A stretch of DNA of 16,534 bases from Bacteroidia bacterium (GTDB lineage: Bacteria; Bacteroidota; Bacteroidia; Bacteroidales; Dysgonomonadaceae), in the NCBI GenBank assembly GCA_025999435.1, contig BNXH01000036.1, positions 1 through 16,534 of the forward strand, read 5' to 3'. The notes beneath the pieces were generated by a model that saw only the letters and a program-made list of their open reading frames with translations, searched no databases and was not told the DNA's origin. The position numbers and the translations under genes were made by a program. Positions 1 through 7,617 of the stretch are shown here, in pieces. Every line of letters starts with the position of its first letter. The stretch's first letter is position 1.

Positions 1-4
1 TAAA

Positions 5-29
5 CAAAAAAACTCGCTCCGAGTTTTGT
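5..29. terminator. Terminator-like hairpin at the left edge
   Basis: Bases 9-16 (AAAACTCG) and 20-27 (CGAGTTTT) form a perfect 8-bp stem with a 3-base loop. Read on the minus strand, the stem runs into seven T's, the classic intrinsic terminator form. Read on the plus strand, the U-run is only the four T's of the stem. The window opens with TAA, so it may end a plus-strand gene lying to the left, or serve both directions. That gene is outside the window. Confidence 0.5.
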
Positions 30-84
30 ATAATTATGAATCATTAGATAAGCTCAGACACGTTTTTGTTTTTAACGCCTTTTT

Positions 85-360
85 CGTCCTATGGGTGCCC
101 CGTACTTGAAGCTAACGGCGCAGCTAAAGCCAGACAAGGCAGCCGCTTGTCGTGCGTCAGCCTCCCGCGCATTAGTTCCGCAGGCGGGGGAACCCACCCG
201 ATGCAGGCGGCGTAGAAAGGGACGGGGCGATAGCCCGTTCGTCACTTTCAGCCGGCAAACCGGTTGTGGGTCGCCGAGGGACGAAGCGCTAGCCTTTTGC
301 TTACTTTTGGGCAATGCCAAAAGTAAGAGCAAGCCCGGCAGGGCGCGGCAGTAATGAGCA
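85..360. other. GC-rich intergenic island, no convincing gene
   Basis: This stretch is visibly richer in G and C than the AT-rich sequence on both sides. It is open in two overlapping frames on opposite strands (91-354 plus, 72-380 minus), and both predicted peptides are low-complexity, rich in Arg, Ala, Pro and Ser, with no domain I recognise. It contains a perfect 10-bp inverted repeat (301-310 and 317-326, TTACTTTTGG with a 6-base loop) and a GGGCGATAGCCC palindrome at 225-236. Peptides like these are often annotated as small hypothetical proteins in Bacteroidetes genomes and usually come from intergenic repeats. I infer a dispersed repeat or a structured RNA rather than a protein gene. 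Bases 361-540 are AT-rich with nothing recognisable. Confidence 0.4.
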
Positions 361-546
361 TATGTTGAGAATATAAGCAATAGACGTTTATCTGCTCAAA
401 ATAACCGAACGTTTTACACTACAGCAATAACTTTAACTACTGATTGGCATAACTTATAATAAATTTCGATTATGTGATTCAAATTTTCCATATCATAAAT
501 AATTTAAAAAGCGTATTATAATTTTATTACTCTTAGCTTTATTCCT

Positions 547-554
547 TAACTTTG
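547..554 (+). promoter_or_regulatory. Bacteroidetes -7 promoter box for dsbD
   Basis: TAACTTTG matches the Bacteroidetes sigma-ABfr -7 consensus TAnnTTTG exactly and lies 29 bases before the dsbD ATG, giving a leader of roughly 20 bases. No clear TTTG -33 box is seen at the usual distance upstream. Confidence 0.5.
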
Positions 555-583
555 GCGCTAATAAATAATTATCGGCACTACTT

Positions 584-2623
584 ATGAGAAAGACATTTGT
601 GTTCCTGATCCTTCTTGCAGCTTCAATAATCGGACTGCATGCGCAAGAACCCTGTGAGTGGTCGTTTGGCCTGGTGGACAAGGGCAATGGTGAAGTAGAA
701 CTGACAGCAACCGTCAGTATAGAATCCACCTGGCATATTTTTGATATAAAAGTACCCGATGGAGGGCCACTTCCTACCACTATTACAATTGAGAAACTGA
801 AAGGCGCTACCAAAGTGGGCGGATTGAAAACTATCAATTCGAAACGACTCACTAAGTATGATGATATATTCAAAATGGAATATGGCTACTACGAAGATAA
901 GGCTACTTTTGTTCAACGTCTCAAAGTGACCGACAAAGCCGCCTTCGTGCTCGAAGGAGTTCTTCGCGGACAGGTGTGTAGCGAGATAGACGGACAGTGC
1001 ATCCCGATAAAGGAAGAATTGAACTTTACTTCTAAAAACCTGCCTGCATCGTTGGTTGTAGCATCGGGCGCTGACACCAAAATAGAAGAAACAACAGCAG
1101 AAACGACTGAAACTCCTACTGATGTCGCTCCTTCGGATAGTATAGCGCAAGCCCCTGTCGAAAAAGGCGATTTGTGGACTCCTGTAATAGAAAAAATGAA
1201 ACCATACGGCGAAGAGGAAGAAGCCGACCAAACATATTGGGTTATATTTATTTCCGGGTTTTTATGGGGATTTGTAGCATTGGTCACCCCTTGCGTATGG
1301 CCGATGATACCGATGACTGTAAGTTTTTTCCTGAAACGTAATAAAAAAAGTAAGAAAAAAGCTATTCAGGACGCCGTTACTTACGGATTGGGCATTATCA
1401 TAATCTACGTTACATTAGGCTTGCTGATAACGGCGATATTTGGAGCCAGCGCCTTGAATAATATGGCAACGAGCGCCGTCTTTAACCTGATATTCTTTGC
1501 CCTGCTGATTGTGTTCGGTATTTCATTCCTTGGTGCTTTTGAGTTGGTATTACCATCTTCGTGGACAAACAAAATGGATCGGAAAGCAGATTCTACGACA
1601 GGAATATTGAGTATCTTCTTCATGGCATTTACTTTGGCTCTGGTATCTTTTTCCTGTACAGGCCCACTGATTGGCAATCTGTTGGTACAGGCTGCCGGCA
1701 CGGGTTCTATAATAGCTCCTGCACTGGGTATGCTAGGTTTTGCATTAGCATTGGCCTTACCGTTTATGCTGTTTGCAATCTTCCCATCATGGCTGCAAAG
1801 CATGCCAAAATCGGGCGGCTGGCTCAACTCCGTGAAGGTTGTTCTCGGATTTGCAGAATTGGCTTTGGCTCTGAAATTCTTCTCGGTAGCCGACCTCGCA
1901 TACGGATGGGGTATTTTAGACAGGGAAGTGTTCCTTGTTCTGTGGATTGTGATATTCATCTTGTTGGGTATTTACTTGTTGGGTAAACTGAAATTGCCGC
2001 ACGACAGCGACTTGAAACATGTTTCGGTTCCGCGCCTGTTTTTGGCTATCATATCTTTTGCCTTTGCCATCTATATGATACCGGGGCTATGGGGTGCGCC
2101 GCTGAAAGCTATCAGCGCTTTCTCGCCTCCTTTGTATACACAGGATTTCAATTTGTATAAGGGCGAAGTACATGCCAAGTTCGATGATTACGAAACAGGT
2201 ATGGAGTATGCCCGCAAAAATAACAAGCCGGTATTGATCGACTTTTCGGGCTATGGTTGTGTCAACTGCCGTAAGATGGAAGCTGCTGTATGGACGGATT
2301 CGCAGGTGAAAGAAAAAATAGATAACGACTATGTGCTTATCACACTGATGGTAGACGATAAAAAAGACCTGCCCGAAGTGATAGAAGTTGTAGAAAACGG
2401 CAAGACCAGCAAGCTAAGAACTATTGGCGACAAGTGGAGCTACCTGCAACGGCACAAATTCGGTACCAATTCGCAGCCATATTATGTGTTGCTTGATAGT
2501 AAGGGTGAACCTGTCGGCCCTTATTATGTGTACAAAGAAGATATACCGGAGTATCTCGACTTCCTGAATATAGGCCTGAGAAACTTCAAAAAACAGGAAG
2601 AAACAACGAAAAATCTTAAATAG
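584..2623 (+). CDS. dsbD: Thiol:disulfide interchange protein DsbD
   Basis: Membrane protein that carries electrons from cytoplasmic thioredoxin to periplasmic substrates such as disulfide isomerases and cytochrome c maturation factors. All three DsbD parts are visible in 679 aa. A signal peptide (about 1-20, ending LHA) precedes a periplasmic alpha domain with its redox pair C132/C139. After an acidic Thr/Glu-rich linker (about 165-215) comes a polytopic membrane core (about 218-500) with the paired cysteines C237 (in VTPCVWPM) and C358 (in SCTGP). A thioredoxin-like gamma domain with the CVNC active site (C559, C562) ends the protein. Every catalytic cysteine is present, so it should be active. 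The start is fixed by the signal peptide and by the -7 box 29 bases upstream. No terminator was seen before the hexokinase gene 70 bases downstream. Confidence 0.95.
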   Translation: MRKTFVFLILLAASIIGLHAQEPCEWSFGLVDKGNGEVELTATVSIESTWHIFDIKVPDGGPLPTTITIEKLKGATKVGGLKTINSKRLTKYDDIFKMEYGYYEDKATFVQRLKVTDKAAFVLEGVLRGQVCSEIDGQCIPIKEELNFTSKNLPASLVVASGADTKIEETTAETTETPTDVAPSDSIAQAPVEKGDLWTPVIEKMKPYGEEEEADQTYWVIFISGFLWGFVALVTPCVWPMIPMTVSFFLKRNKKSKKKAIQDAVTYGLGIIIIYVTLGLLITAIFGASALNNMATSAVFNLIFFALLIVFGISFLGAFELVLPSSWTNKMDRKADSTTGILSIFFMAFTLALVSFSCTGPLIGNLLVQAAGTGSIIAPALGMLGFALALALPFMLFAIFPSWLQSMPKSGGWLNSVKVVLGFAELALALKFFSVADLAYGWGILDREVFLVLWIVIFILLGIYLLGKLKLPHDSDLKHVSVPRLFLAIISFAFAIYMIPGLWGAPLKAISAFSPPLYTQDFNLYKGEVHAKFDDYETGMEYARKNNKPVLIDFSGYGCVNCRKMEAAVWTDSQVKEKIDNDYVLITLMVDDKKDLPEVIEVVENGKTSKLRTIGDKWSYLQRHKFGTNSQPYYVLLDSKGEPVGPYYVYKEDIPEYLDFLNIGLRNFKKQEETTKNLK

Positions 2624-2661
2624 TTTTTGACGTAAATCTGCTCTCTTTCTCCAAGAAACCA

Positions 2662-2669
2662 TATATTTG
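2662..2669 (+). promoter_or_regulatory. -7 promoter box for the hexokinase gene
   Basis: TATATTTG is an exact TAnnTTTG match, 24 bases before the ATG at 2694. The only TTTG upstream (2626-2629) is too far away to be a standard -33 box. The gene may therefore have its own start as well as read-through from dsbD. Confidence 0.45.
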
Positions 2670-2693
2670 TAAGAACCAAAAATAAGATTAACC

Positions 2694-3971
2694 ATGAATG
2701 AAAAATACTTTAAACTCAATATCGGGCAGTTAAAAGAAAATGTAACCGAGTTCCAGGAAAGGGTGAAGGAAGGGCTTAAAAAGAAAATGGACGAAAAACC
2801 ACAGCTCCTATGCATACCTACCTATATAGTCCCGAACAAGCAAATCAAAAAAGCCAGGGTTCTGGTGCTCGATTTGGGAGGAACCAATTACAGGGCGGCT
2901 GTTGTAGAATTTGCAAACGGGCAACCCGTGATTCATCCCAAAGACGGATTCAGTAAAAACCTGTCGAAGGAAATGAAGCGCGAAACACCTCCTTACACCG
3001 AGGAAGAACTGTTCAGCGAAATAGCTAATCTTATTGAAGGACTCGACCTGAAAGGAGTAGATTCTATCGGCTACTGCTTTTCCTATCCTGCCGATTCGGG
3101 AGTCGACGGTGATGCCAAATTGCTTCACTGGACCAAGGGCGTGAATATTCCGGAAATGCCCGGGCATCAGATAGGAAAGCCCCTACTCGATTACCTGAAT
3201 GCCAATAAAGAAATTAAAAAGAAAACCAAGTTTACCAAGATAAGGGTAATCAACGATACGGTCGCAGCTTTATTCTCGGGTCTTACCGACGTAAAATCGC
3301 AGGCTCATATTGGGCTGATCGTTGGCACGGGAACCAATATGGCGACCTTTATGACTTCTAAAAGTATACCGAAGCTAGGCAAAAGCTTTGACAAAAGTTT
3401 AGAACTCCCTATCAATCTTGAATCCGGTAACTTCCACCCTAAATACCTGACCGTGATAGATGAAAAGGTAGACCGGGGATCGGACGGCAAGGGGCGGCAA
3501 CGTTTCGAAAAAGCCGTTTCGGGTATGTATCTCGGTGAAATAATGAAATACGTATTCTCTTGCTACGAGTTTGACGAAGATTTCGACGCGCGCCGTCTGA
3601 CTTATATTATGAACTATCCGCATATGCACAGGGGCGAATATGTGAAGGCTGCCCGTCAGATATATGTCCGTTCGGCCAAATTGGTTGCTTCATCGTTGGC
3701 AGGACTCATTCTCGAACTGGTAGGACAAAGCAAGGATAAGAAGATTACCGATGTGCGTCTTATCGCGGAAGGAAGCCTCTTTTGGAGCGAAGATCGTAAA
3801 GGAGAAAACTACAAGGATTTGGTGATGAGTGAGCTTTATCTGCTACTCGAAGAGTTTGGACAAAAGAACATTACCATCCATGTGGATAAGGCAGACAACG
3901 CTAATCTCATCGGGTCGGCGATAGCAGCATTGTCCGATACCGTGGAAGATCTGAAAAAGGACAAAAAATAA
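2694..3971 (+). CDS. Eukaryotic-type hexokinase
   Basis: Phosphorylates glucose (and probably other hexoses) with ATP at the entry of glycolysis, in the cytoplasm. The 425-aa protein has the hexokinase I/II fold signatures rather than those of bacterial ROK glucokinases. The first phosphate loop is DLGGTNYR (60-67). The sugar-binding TKG is at 147-149, followed by INDTV with the catalytic Asp188. The second phosphate loop is GTGTN (211-215). Glu243 lies in NLESGNF, and the adenosine-site EGS is at 359-361. The C-terminus NLIGSAIAA (404-412) also fits the family. Length is close to a single-domain hexokinase. It follows dsbD by 70 bases and is separated from mazG by a repeat element; neither neighbour is metabolically linked. 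Such hexokinases are known in Bacteroides and relatives. Confidence 0.93.
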   Translation: MNEKYFKLNIGQLKENVTEFQERVKEGLKKKMDEKPQLLCIPTYIVPNKQIKKARVLVLDLGGTNYRAAVVEFANGQPVIHPKDGFSKNLSKEMKRETPPYTEEELFSEIANLIEGLDLKGVDSIGYCFSYPADSGVDGDAKLLHWTKGVNIPEMPGHQIGKPLLDYLNANKEIKKKTKFTKIRVINDTVAALFSGLTDVKSQAHIGLIVGTGTNMATFMTSKSIPKLGKSFDKSLELPINLESGNFHPKYLTVIDEKVDRGSDGKGRQRFEKAVSGMYLGEIMKYVFSCYEFDEDFDARRLTYIMNYPHMHRGEYVKAARQIYVRSAKLVASSLAGLILELVGQSKDKKITDVRLIAEGSLFWSEDRKGENYKDLVMSELYLLLEEFGQKNITIHVDKADNANLIGSAIAALSDTVEDLKKDKK

Positions 3972-3994
3972 TCGAAACTTAAACCATAGAAAAA

Positions 3995-4098
3995 GAGGCT
4001 GTCCCAAAAGATGGAATTTTCGTCATTGCGAACGAAGTGAAGCAATCCAGAGTATTGATCATTAATGGATTGCTTTACATTTTAGGTTCGCAATGACG
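3995..4098. repeat. MITE-like repeat, copy 1 (one end missing)
   Basis: The left end, GAGGCTGTCCCAAAA (3995-4009), matches the ends of the complete copy at 13775-13905, but the right outer end is absent. Inside are two nested hairpin arms: CGTCATTGCGAAC (4021-4033) with GTTCGCAATGACG (4086-4098), and AAGCAATCCA with TGGATTGCTT. It lies between the hexokinase stop and mazG. There is no coding capacity. I infer a non-autonomous mobile element that has lost its right end. Confidence 0.75.
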
Positions 4099-4124
4099 GG
4101 TGAAAAACAGATAGAAATACAACA

Positions 4125-4910
4125 ATGGAGCATACAAGAGAGCAAAAGATGGAAGCATTTGGCCGGCTTCTCGATATTATGGACGAGTTACGTGTTAAAT
4201 GTCCGTGGGATGCCAAGCAAACCAATGAAAGCCTGCGTACAAACACAATAGAAGAGGTTTACGAACTGTGCGAAGCTATCATTCAAAACAGCGATGAGGC
4301 CATCAAAAAAGAATTGGGCGACGTATTGCTGCATGTGGTTTTCTATGCCAAAATAGGGGAGGAAAAGGCCGCTTTCGATGTTGCAGACGTATGCAATGCC
4401 CTTTGCGATAAACTAATATTCCGCCATCCTCACGTTTTTGGTGACGATGCGGCCAAGACAGCCGGTGAGGTGGAAAAATCGTGGGAGCAGATCAAGTTGA
4501 AAGAGAAGGGTGGAAACAAAACTGTTCTCGAAGGAGTGCCATCCTCGTTGCCCTCTATCGCCAAAGCCCACCGTATACAGGATAAAGCCCGTAATGCAGG
4601 CTTCGACTGGGAGAAGAAAGAGGATGTATGGAATAAAGTATCGGAAGAATTTACCGAGTTGAAGAACGAAATTGCTGACATGAACGAGGATAAGATGGAA
4701 GCTGAATTTGGCGACCTGTTCTTTAGTCTTATCAATGCGGCGCGGCTCTACAAGGTAAATCCTGATAATGCATTGGAACGTACCAATCAGAAATTTATCC
4801 GCCGTTTTAATTACATCGAACAGGAATCGAAAAAACAGGGACGCAATCTCAAAGATATGACTCTCGCCGAAATGGATGTCCTATGGGAACAGGCCAAGAA
4901 GATGGAGTGA
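4125..4910 (+). CDS. mazG: Nucleoside triphosphate pyrophosphohydrolase MazG
   Basis: Hydrolyses (d)NTPs to monophosphates and pyrophosphate, cleaning aberrant nucleotides from the cytosolic pool and, in E. coli, influencing (p)ppGpp. The 261-aa protein matches full-length two-domain MazG. The N-terminal half has CPWDAKQT (26-33), the EEVYE helix (43-47), and ELGDVLLHVVFYAKI (63-77) with its metal-binding Glu and Asp, then KLIFRHPHVF (96-105). The C-terminal half repeats the pattern with EEFTEL (174-179) and EFGDLFFSLINAARL (194-208). Both domains keep their acidic residues. The start at 4125 gives the normal family N-terminus; a second Met (codon 9) is possible. The promoter may lie inside the repeat just upstream, or transcription may come from the hexokinase gene. 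Confidence 0.95.
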   Translation: MEHTREQKMEAFGRLLDIMDELRVKCPWDAKQTNESLRTNTIEEVYELCEAIIQNSDEAIKKELGDVLLHVVFYAKIGEEKAAFDVADVCNALCDKLIFRHPHVFGDDAAKTAGEVEKSWEQIKLKEKGGNKTVLEGVPSSLPSIAKAHRIQDKARNAGFDWEKKEDVWNKVSEEFTELKNEIADMNEDKMEAEFGDLFFSLINAARLYKVNPDNALERTNQKFIRRFNYIEQESKKQGRNLKDMTLAEMDVLWEQAKKME

Positions 4911-4983
4911 TGATGTGGCTACTGATTGCAGTAATAAGGATATTCTATTCTAAGGCAATCCCCTTCAAAATTTATTTCTTTTT

Positions 4984-5281
4984 CTGGATTGCTTCGTCGA
5001 CTAACGTCTCCTCGCAATGACGGGATCACCTTACCGTGAACGTCATTGCGAGGGCTTGTCCCGAAGCAATCCATTGAATCAGCCCCTCCAACCTCCCCAT
5101 CGGGGATTCTCCACTTTACCCTGCTATATTCTGCTGTCATCCTGAGTGGAACGAAGGATCTCCTTCGATTAAGGAGATGTTTCACTCCGTTCAACATGAC
5201 AAAGAGAATATAACAATTCAGAACTTAACAGCCCTGCCCTCCGGGGGAAGTAAAGGGGGCTCCGTTTTGTTCGCAATGACG
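4984..5281. repeat. Cluster of small intergenic repeat modules
   Basis: The gap after mazG holds several repeat fragments. Module A (4984-5022) is the CGTCATTGCGAG...GAAGCAATCCA half-element on the minus strand, and module B (5041-5073) is the same half-element on the plus strand, so A and B form an inverted pair. Modules at 5081-5112 and 5230-5261 are C/G-run hairpins of the AGCCCC...GGGG type. Another, 5135-5201, is bounded by TGTCAT and ATGACA and contains GGAACGAAGGATC. A lone TTCGCAATGACG sits at 5270-5281. The open frames here encode only translated repeat (CHVERSETSP-like peptides) and are not genes. Confidence 0.7.
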
Positions 5282-5354
5282 AGAGTTTTACCTTTTGACA
5301 CACCTTTTTTGTTTGCTCCTCTCGGATATTTAAATCATAACTACTTGTATAAAG

Positions 5355-5405
5355 AAAAAAACCACCTCCACGATAGAGCGCTATACGTGTCAGTGGCTGT
5401 AGTTT
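5355..5405 (-). terminator. Probable intrinsic terminator of the DedA-family gene
   Basis: Read on the minus strand, 17 bases after the DedA stop, the segments AACTAC, CACG and ATAG pair in order with CTAT, CGTG and GTGGTT. This makes a long stem broken by internal loops, followed by a run of T's (A's at 5355-5360 on the plus strand). The position directly after the last gene of the block supports the call; the interrupted stem weakens it. Confidence 0.5.
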
Positions 5406-5421
5406 CTTAAAGCTTTGCACT

Positions 5422-6090
5422 CTATCCTGCTTTTTTCGAGCCATATTTTGCCTTCGCAAATTCATATACGCCCGGTAAGATCGATAGGATTATAATAAGA
5501 ACAACTACAAGCTTTAAATTGTTCTGCACAATCGGATGAGTTCCAACGGCATAGCCCAGCAAACAGAATATTGTCACCCATGCAGCTCCTCCTATTACAT
5601 TAAATGAAAGAAAGTGCTTATATGTCATTTTACCCATACCTGCTACAAAAGGAGCAAATGTACGGACGATAGGTACAAAGCGTGCTATAATAATGGTTTT
5701 ACCACCGTGTTTCTCGTAAAAATGATGCGTTTTCTCCAGATACTCCTGTTTGAAAATTTTCGAACGCGGATTGCTGAACAGCTTTTGCCCGAAATATCGC
5801 CCGATACTGTAATTGACTGCATCGCCCAATATGGCGGCAGCAATAAGTACTCCCAGTAACCAATAGATATGTAAATGATTGCCCGGATTTGCCGTGACAG
5901 CTCCGGCCAGGAATAAAAGAGAATCGCCCGGAAGAAACGGTGTTACAACCAAGCCTGTTTCACAGAAGATAATGAGGAATAAAATAGCGTACACCCATGT
6001 GTCGTACTCATTTACCAAATAATTGAGAGCATCCTGAGTGTTGAAAAGCAGTTCATGGATAAAAGCCCATGCTTCGTGTAAAAATTCCAT
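5422..6090 (-). CDS. DedA-family inner membrane protein
   Basis: Member of the DedA/SNARE-associated superfamily (VTT domain). Family members act in membrane homeostasis, and some flip undecaprenyl phosphate or other lipids; the substrate cannot be read from sequence. The 222-aa protein has the expected signatures: the amphipathic region [18 protein letters not shown] (43-60) with Glu44 and Asp56, the [13 protein letters not shown] segment (89-101), and [20 protein letters not shown] (136-155) with the conserved Arg137 and Arg143. Hydrophobic helices end at about 210. It is last in the minus-strand block, 55 bases after the DJ-1 gene, and is followed by a probable terminator. The ATG at 6090 gives a normal-length protein. 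Confidence 0.92.
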   Translation of the reverse strand: MEFLHEAWAFIHELLFNTQDALNYLVNEYDTWVYAILFLIIFCETGLVVTPFLPGDSLLFLAGAVTANPGNHLHIYWLLGVLIAAAILGDAVNYSIGRYFGQKLFSNPRSKIFKQEYLEKTHHFYEKHGGKTIIIARFVPIVRTFAPFVAGMGKMTYKHFLSFNVIGGAAWVTIFCLLGYAVGTHPIVQNNLKLVVVLIIILSILPGVYEFAKAKYGSKKAG

Positions 6091-6119
6091 TTATAAATTT
6101 TAAGTTATGAGTTATAAGA

Positions 6120-6144
6120 GCCCCCTTTAATCCCCCAAGGGGGC
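6120..6144. repeat. Short GC-rich hairpin repeat
   Basis: GCCCCCTT (6120-6127) and AAGGGGGC (6137-6144) form a perfect 8-bp stem with a 9-base loop, starting next to the stop codon of the DJ-1 gene. It belongs to the same C/G-run family as the modules at 5081-5112 and 5230-5261. It lacks a U-run, so it is unlikely to be a simple terminator, though it could stabilise the 3' end of the upstream message. Confidence 0.6.
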
Positions 6145-6145
6145 G

Positions 6146-6688
6146 TTATTTTACCAGCAATCCCGCTGCAACTACATCTCGTTTTTCTTTTCCTGCAACC
6201 AGTTCTACCAGTTTCAAGGCAAAGTCGATAGTCAGTCCGGGACCACGTCCTGTTGTTATATTTCCATCTACTACCACGGCTTCGCTGGTTTGCAGATTTG
6301 CACCTGCCAGATATTGCTCAAATCCCGGATAACAAGTCGCGTTCTTGCCGTTCAGCAAACCCAGTCCGCCAAGCACCATCGGTGAAGCACAGATAGCTGC
6401 TACTTTTTCTCCTTTGTTGGCAAAGGCAAGCACTTCTTTTTTCATGCCTTCGTGTTCGTTATATTTAGTTGTTCCACCGGGTAGAACAAGCATTTCGGCT
6501 TGTGAAAAATCGGTTTCTTCGAACAGTAAGTCGGCTGCTATAATAACTCCGTGGCTTGCAACCACCTGTTTGTTGCCGGTAAGCGATACGGTTTTCACAT
6601 CCAACCCGGCACGACGCAGAACATCTACGGTCGCCACAGCTTCAATCTCCTCAAATCCGGTCGTGAGAAATACGAATATTGTTTTCAT
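6146..6688 (-). CDS. DJ-1/PfpI family protein (YajL/ThiJ-like)
   Basis: Small cytoplasmic protein of the class I glutamine-amidotransferase-like fold. YajL and human DJ-1 are linked to oxidative and carbonyl-stress defence; a glyoxalase or deglycase activity is debated. The 180 aa match the family length. GFEEIEAVATVDVLRRAGL (11-29) includes Glu16, equivalent to DJ-1 Glu18. The nucleophile elbow AAICASPMVLG contains Cys100, equivalent to DJ-1 Cys106. LVLPGG (67-72) and TGRGPG (146-151) are also typical. The catalytic pair is intact. It starts 6 bases after the TonB-family stop, so the two genes are probably co-transcribed and translationally close. Confidence 0.93.
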   Translation of the reverse strand: MKTIFVFLTTGFEEIEAVATVDVLRRAGLDVKTVSLTGNKQVVASHGVIIAADLLFEETDFSQAEMLVLPGGTTKYNEHEGMKKEVLAFANKGEKVAAICASPMVLGGLGLLNGKNATCYPGFEQYLAGANLQTSEAVVVDGNITTGRGPGLTIDFALKLVELVAGKEKRDVVAAGLLVK

Positions 6689-6694
6689 ACCTGT

Positions 6695-7558
6695 TTAGTT
6701 TAGATTAAATTTATATGTGATTGTTCCTTTTTGGTTTGTCACCGAAGACACTTCGTTGAATTTGGTGCGTCTGGCTGCACGGATAGCTTCGTCGCGCAGA
6801 TTAGAGTTCGGAGTGTTTGTTCCCTTTCCTATGGTGGCTTCTACCACATCGCCTTTTGCATTGACAAGGATATCTACGACAACAGTGCCGTAATCGTTTT
6901 CGGAATAAGTTGGCTTAACTAATCCACCGCTACCCAAACTGCGCCCGCCAAGGGCAAAAGAGCCCCACCCGCCGATTCCGCTTGTAGCGCCATAACTGGC
7001 GTTTCCGGTAGGTACACCCTGTGTGCCTGTACCCTGTGTATTGCCACGGCTACCACTACCTGTACCGTTGCCAAACAGTCCGGACATTTGGTTGTTTATC
7101 TGTCCTTTCTTGGCGGCTTCCTGTTGCGCTATGCGATCGGCTTCGGCTTTTTTGAGGCGTTCTGCTGCCTCCTGTTGTTTTTTTTCTTCGGCTTTTTTCT
7201 TTGCTTCCTTAATGGCTACTGTTTCTTCAAAATCCTGGGTGACAGGAGATTTTTCCGCATTAGACGCTACGGGTTTTGTCGTTTTCGTAGTGTTTTCTAC
7301 CATCGGGATAGGGTCTTCGACCACATTGGGCGAAGTAGCTTCGTCAGCTCCCACATCACCGTTGCCCCTGCCAAAAGGCTCATCATCGCCAAAGGCATCG
7401 GCTACATTCCCAAACATGACGGGTATGCCTTCCAATTCTTCGGACTGACGCGTAATCGGTGTCAGATCGAGAGTATAAAGTAGAAGGGCCAAAATAATCA
7501 GTAGATGGAAACCTACGGTAACCCCTAAACTTATTGCTTTGTCTTTTTGCTCTTCCAT
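6695..7558 (-). CDS. TonB-family energy transducer
   Basis: Probably transmits proton-motive force from an ExbB/ExbD motor to outer-membrane receptors. The 287-aa protein has a short cytoplasmic N-terminus and one membrane anchor (about 11-29). An acidic/Gly periplasmic stretch follows, then a charged Ala/Lys/Glu/Gln coiled-coil segment (about 112-152), a Gly/Ser/Thr-rich linker (about 160-212) and a TonB C-terminal domain (about 215-287, ending GTITYKFNLN). The coiled coil also recalls TolA, but the C-terminus is TonB-like. No exbB or exbD is adjacent, although Bacteroidales often have them beside tonB; the motor must be encoded elsewhere. The ATG at 7558 places the anchor correctly. Confidence 0.85.
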   Translation of the reverse strand: MEEQKDKAISLGVTVGFHLLIILALLLYTLDLTPITRQSEELEGIPVMFGNVADAFGDDEPFGRGNGDVGADEATSPNVVEDPIPMVENTTKTTKPVASNAEKSPVTQDFEETVAIKEAKKKAEEKKQQEAAERLKKAEADRIAQQEAAKKGQINNQMSGLFGNGTGSGSRGNTQGTGTQGVPTGNASYGATSGIGGWGSFALGGRSLGSGGLVKPTYSENDYGTVVVDILVNAKGDVVEATIGKGTNTPNSNLRDEAIRAARRTKFNEVSSVTNQKGTITYKFNLN

Positions 7559-7617
7559 ATCTTTATTATTTTATTGTCAACTGTATCCTCTCGCCGTTCT
7601 ATCGGATGGGCGCATTA

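Noticed and set aside
91..354. 87-aa plus-strand open frame in the GC-rich island
   Set aside because: Low-complexity Arg/Ala/Pro/Ser composition, an equally long frame on the other strand, and repeat-like sequence; reported as an island instead.
4919..5465. Three small open frames between mazG and the DedA gene
   Set aside because: They translate the intergenic repeats (peptides like CHVERSETSP and SFVPLRMTAEYS) and the terminator region, overlap one another on both strands and match no domain.
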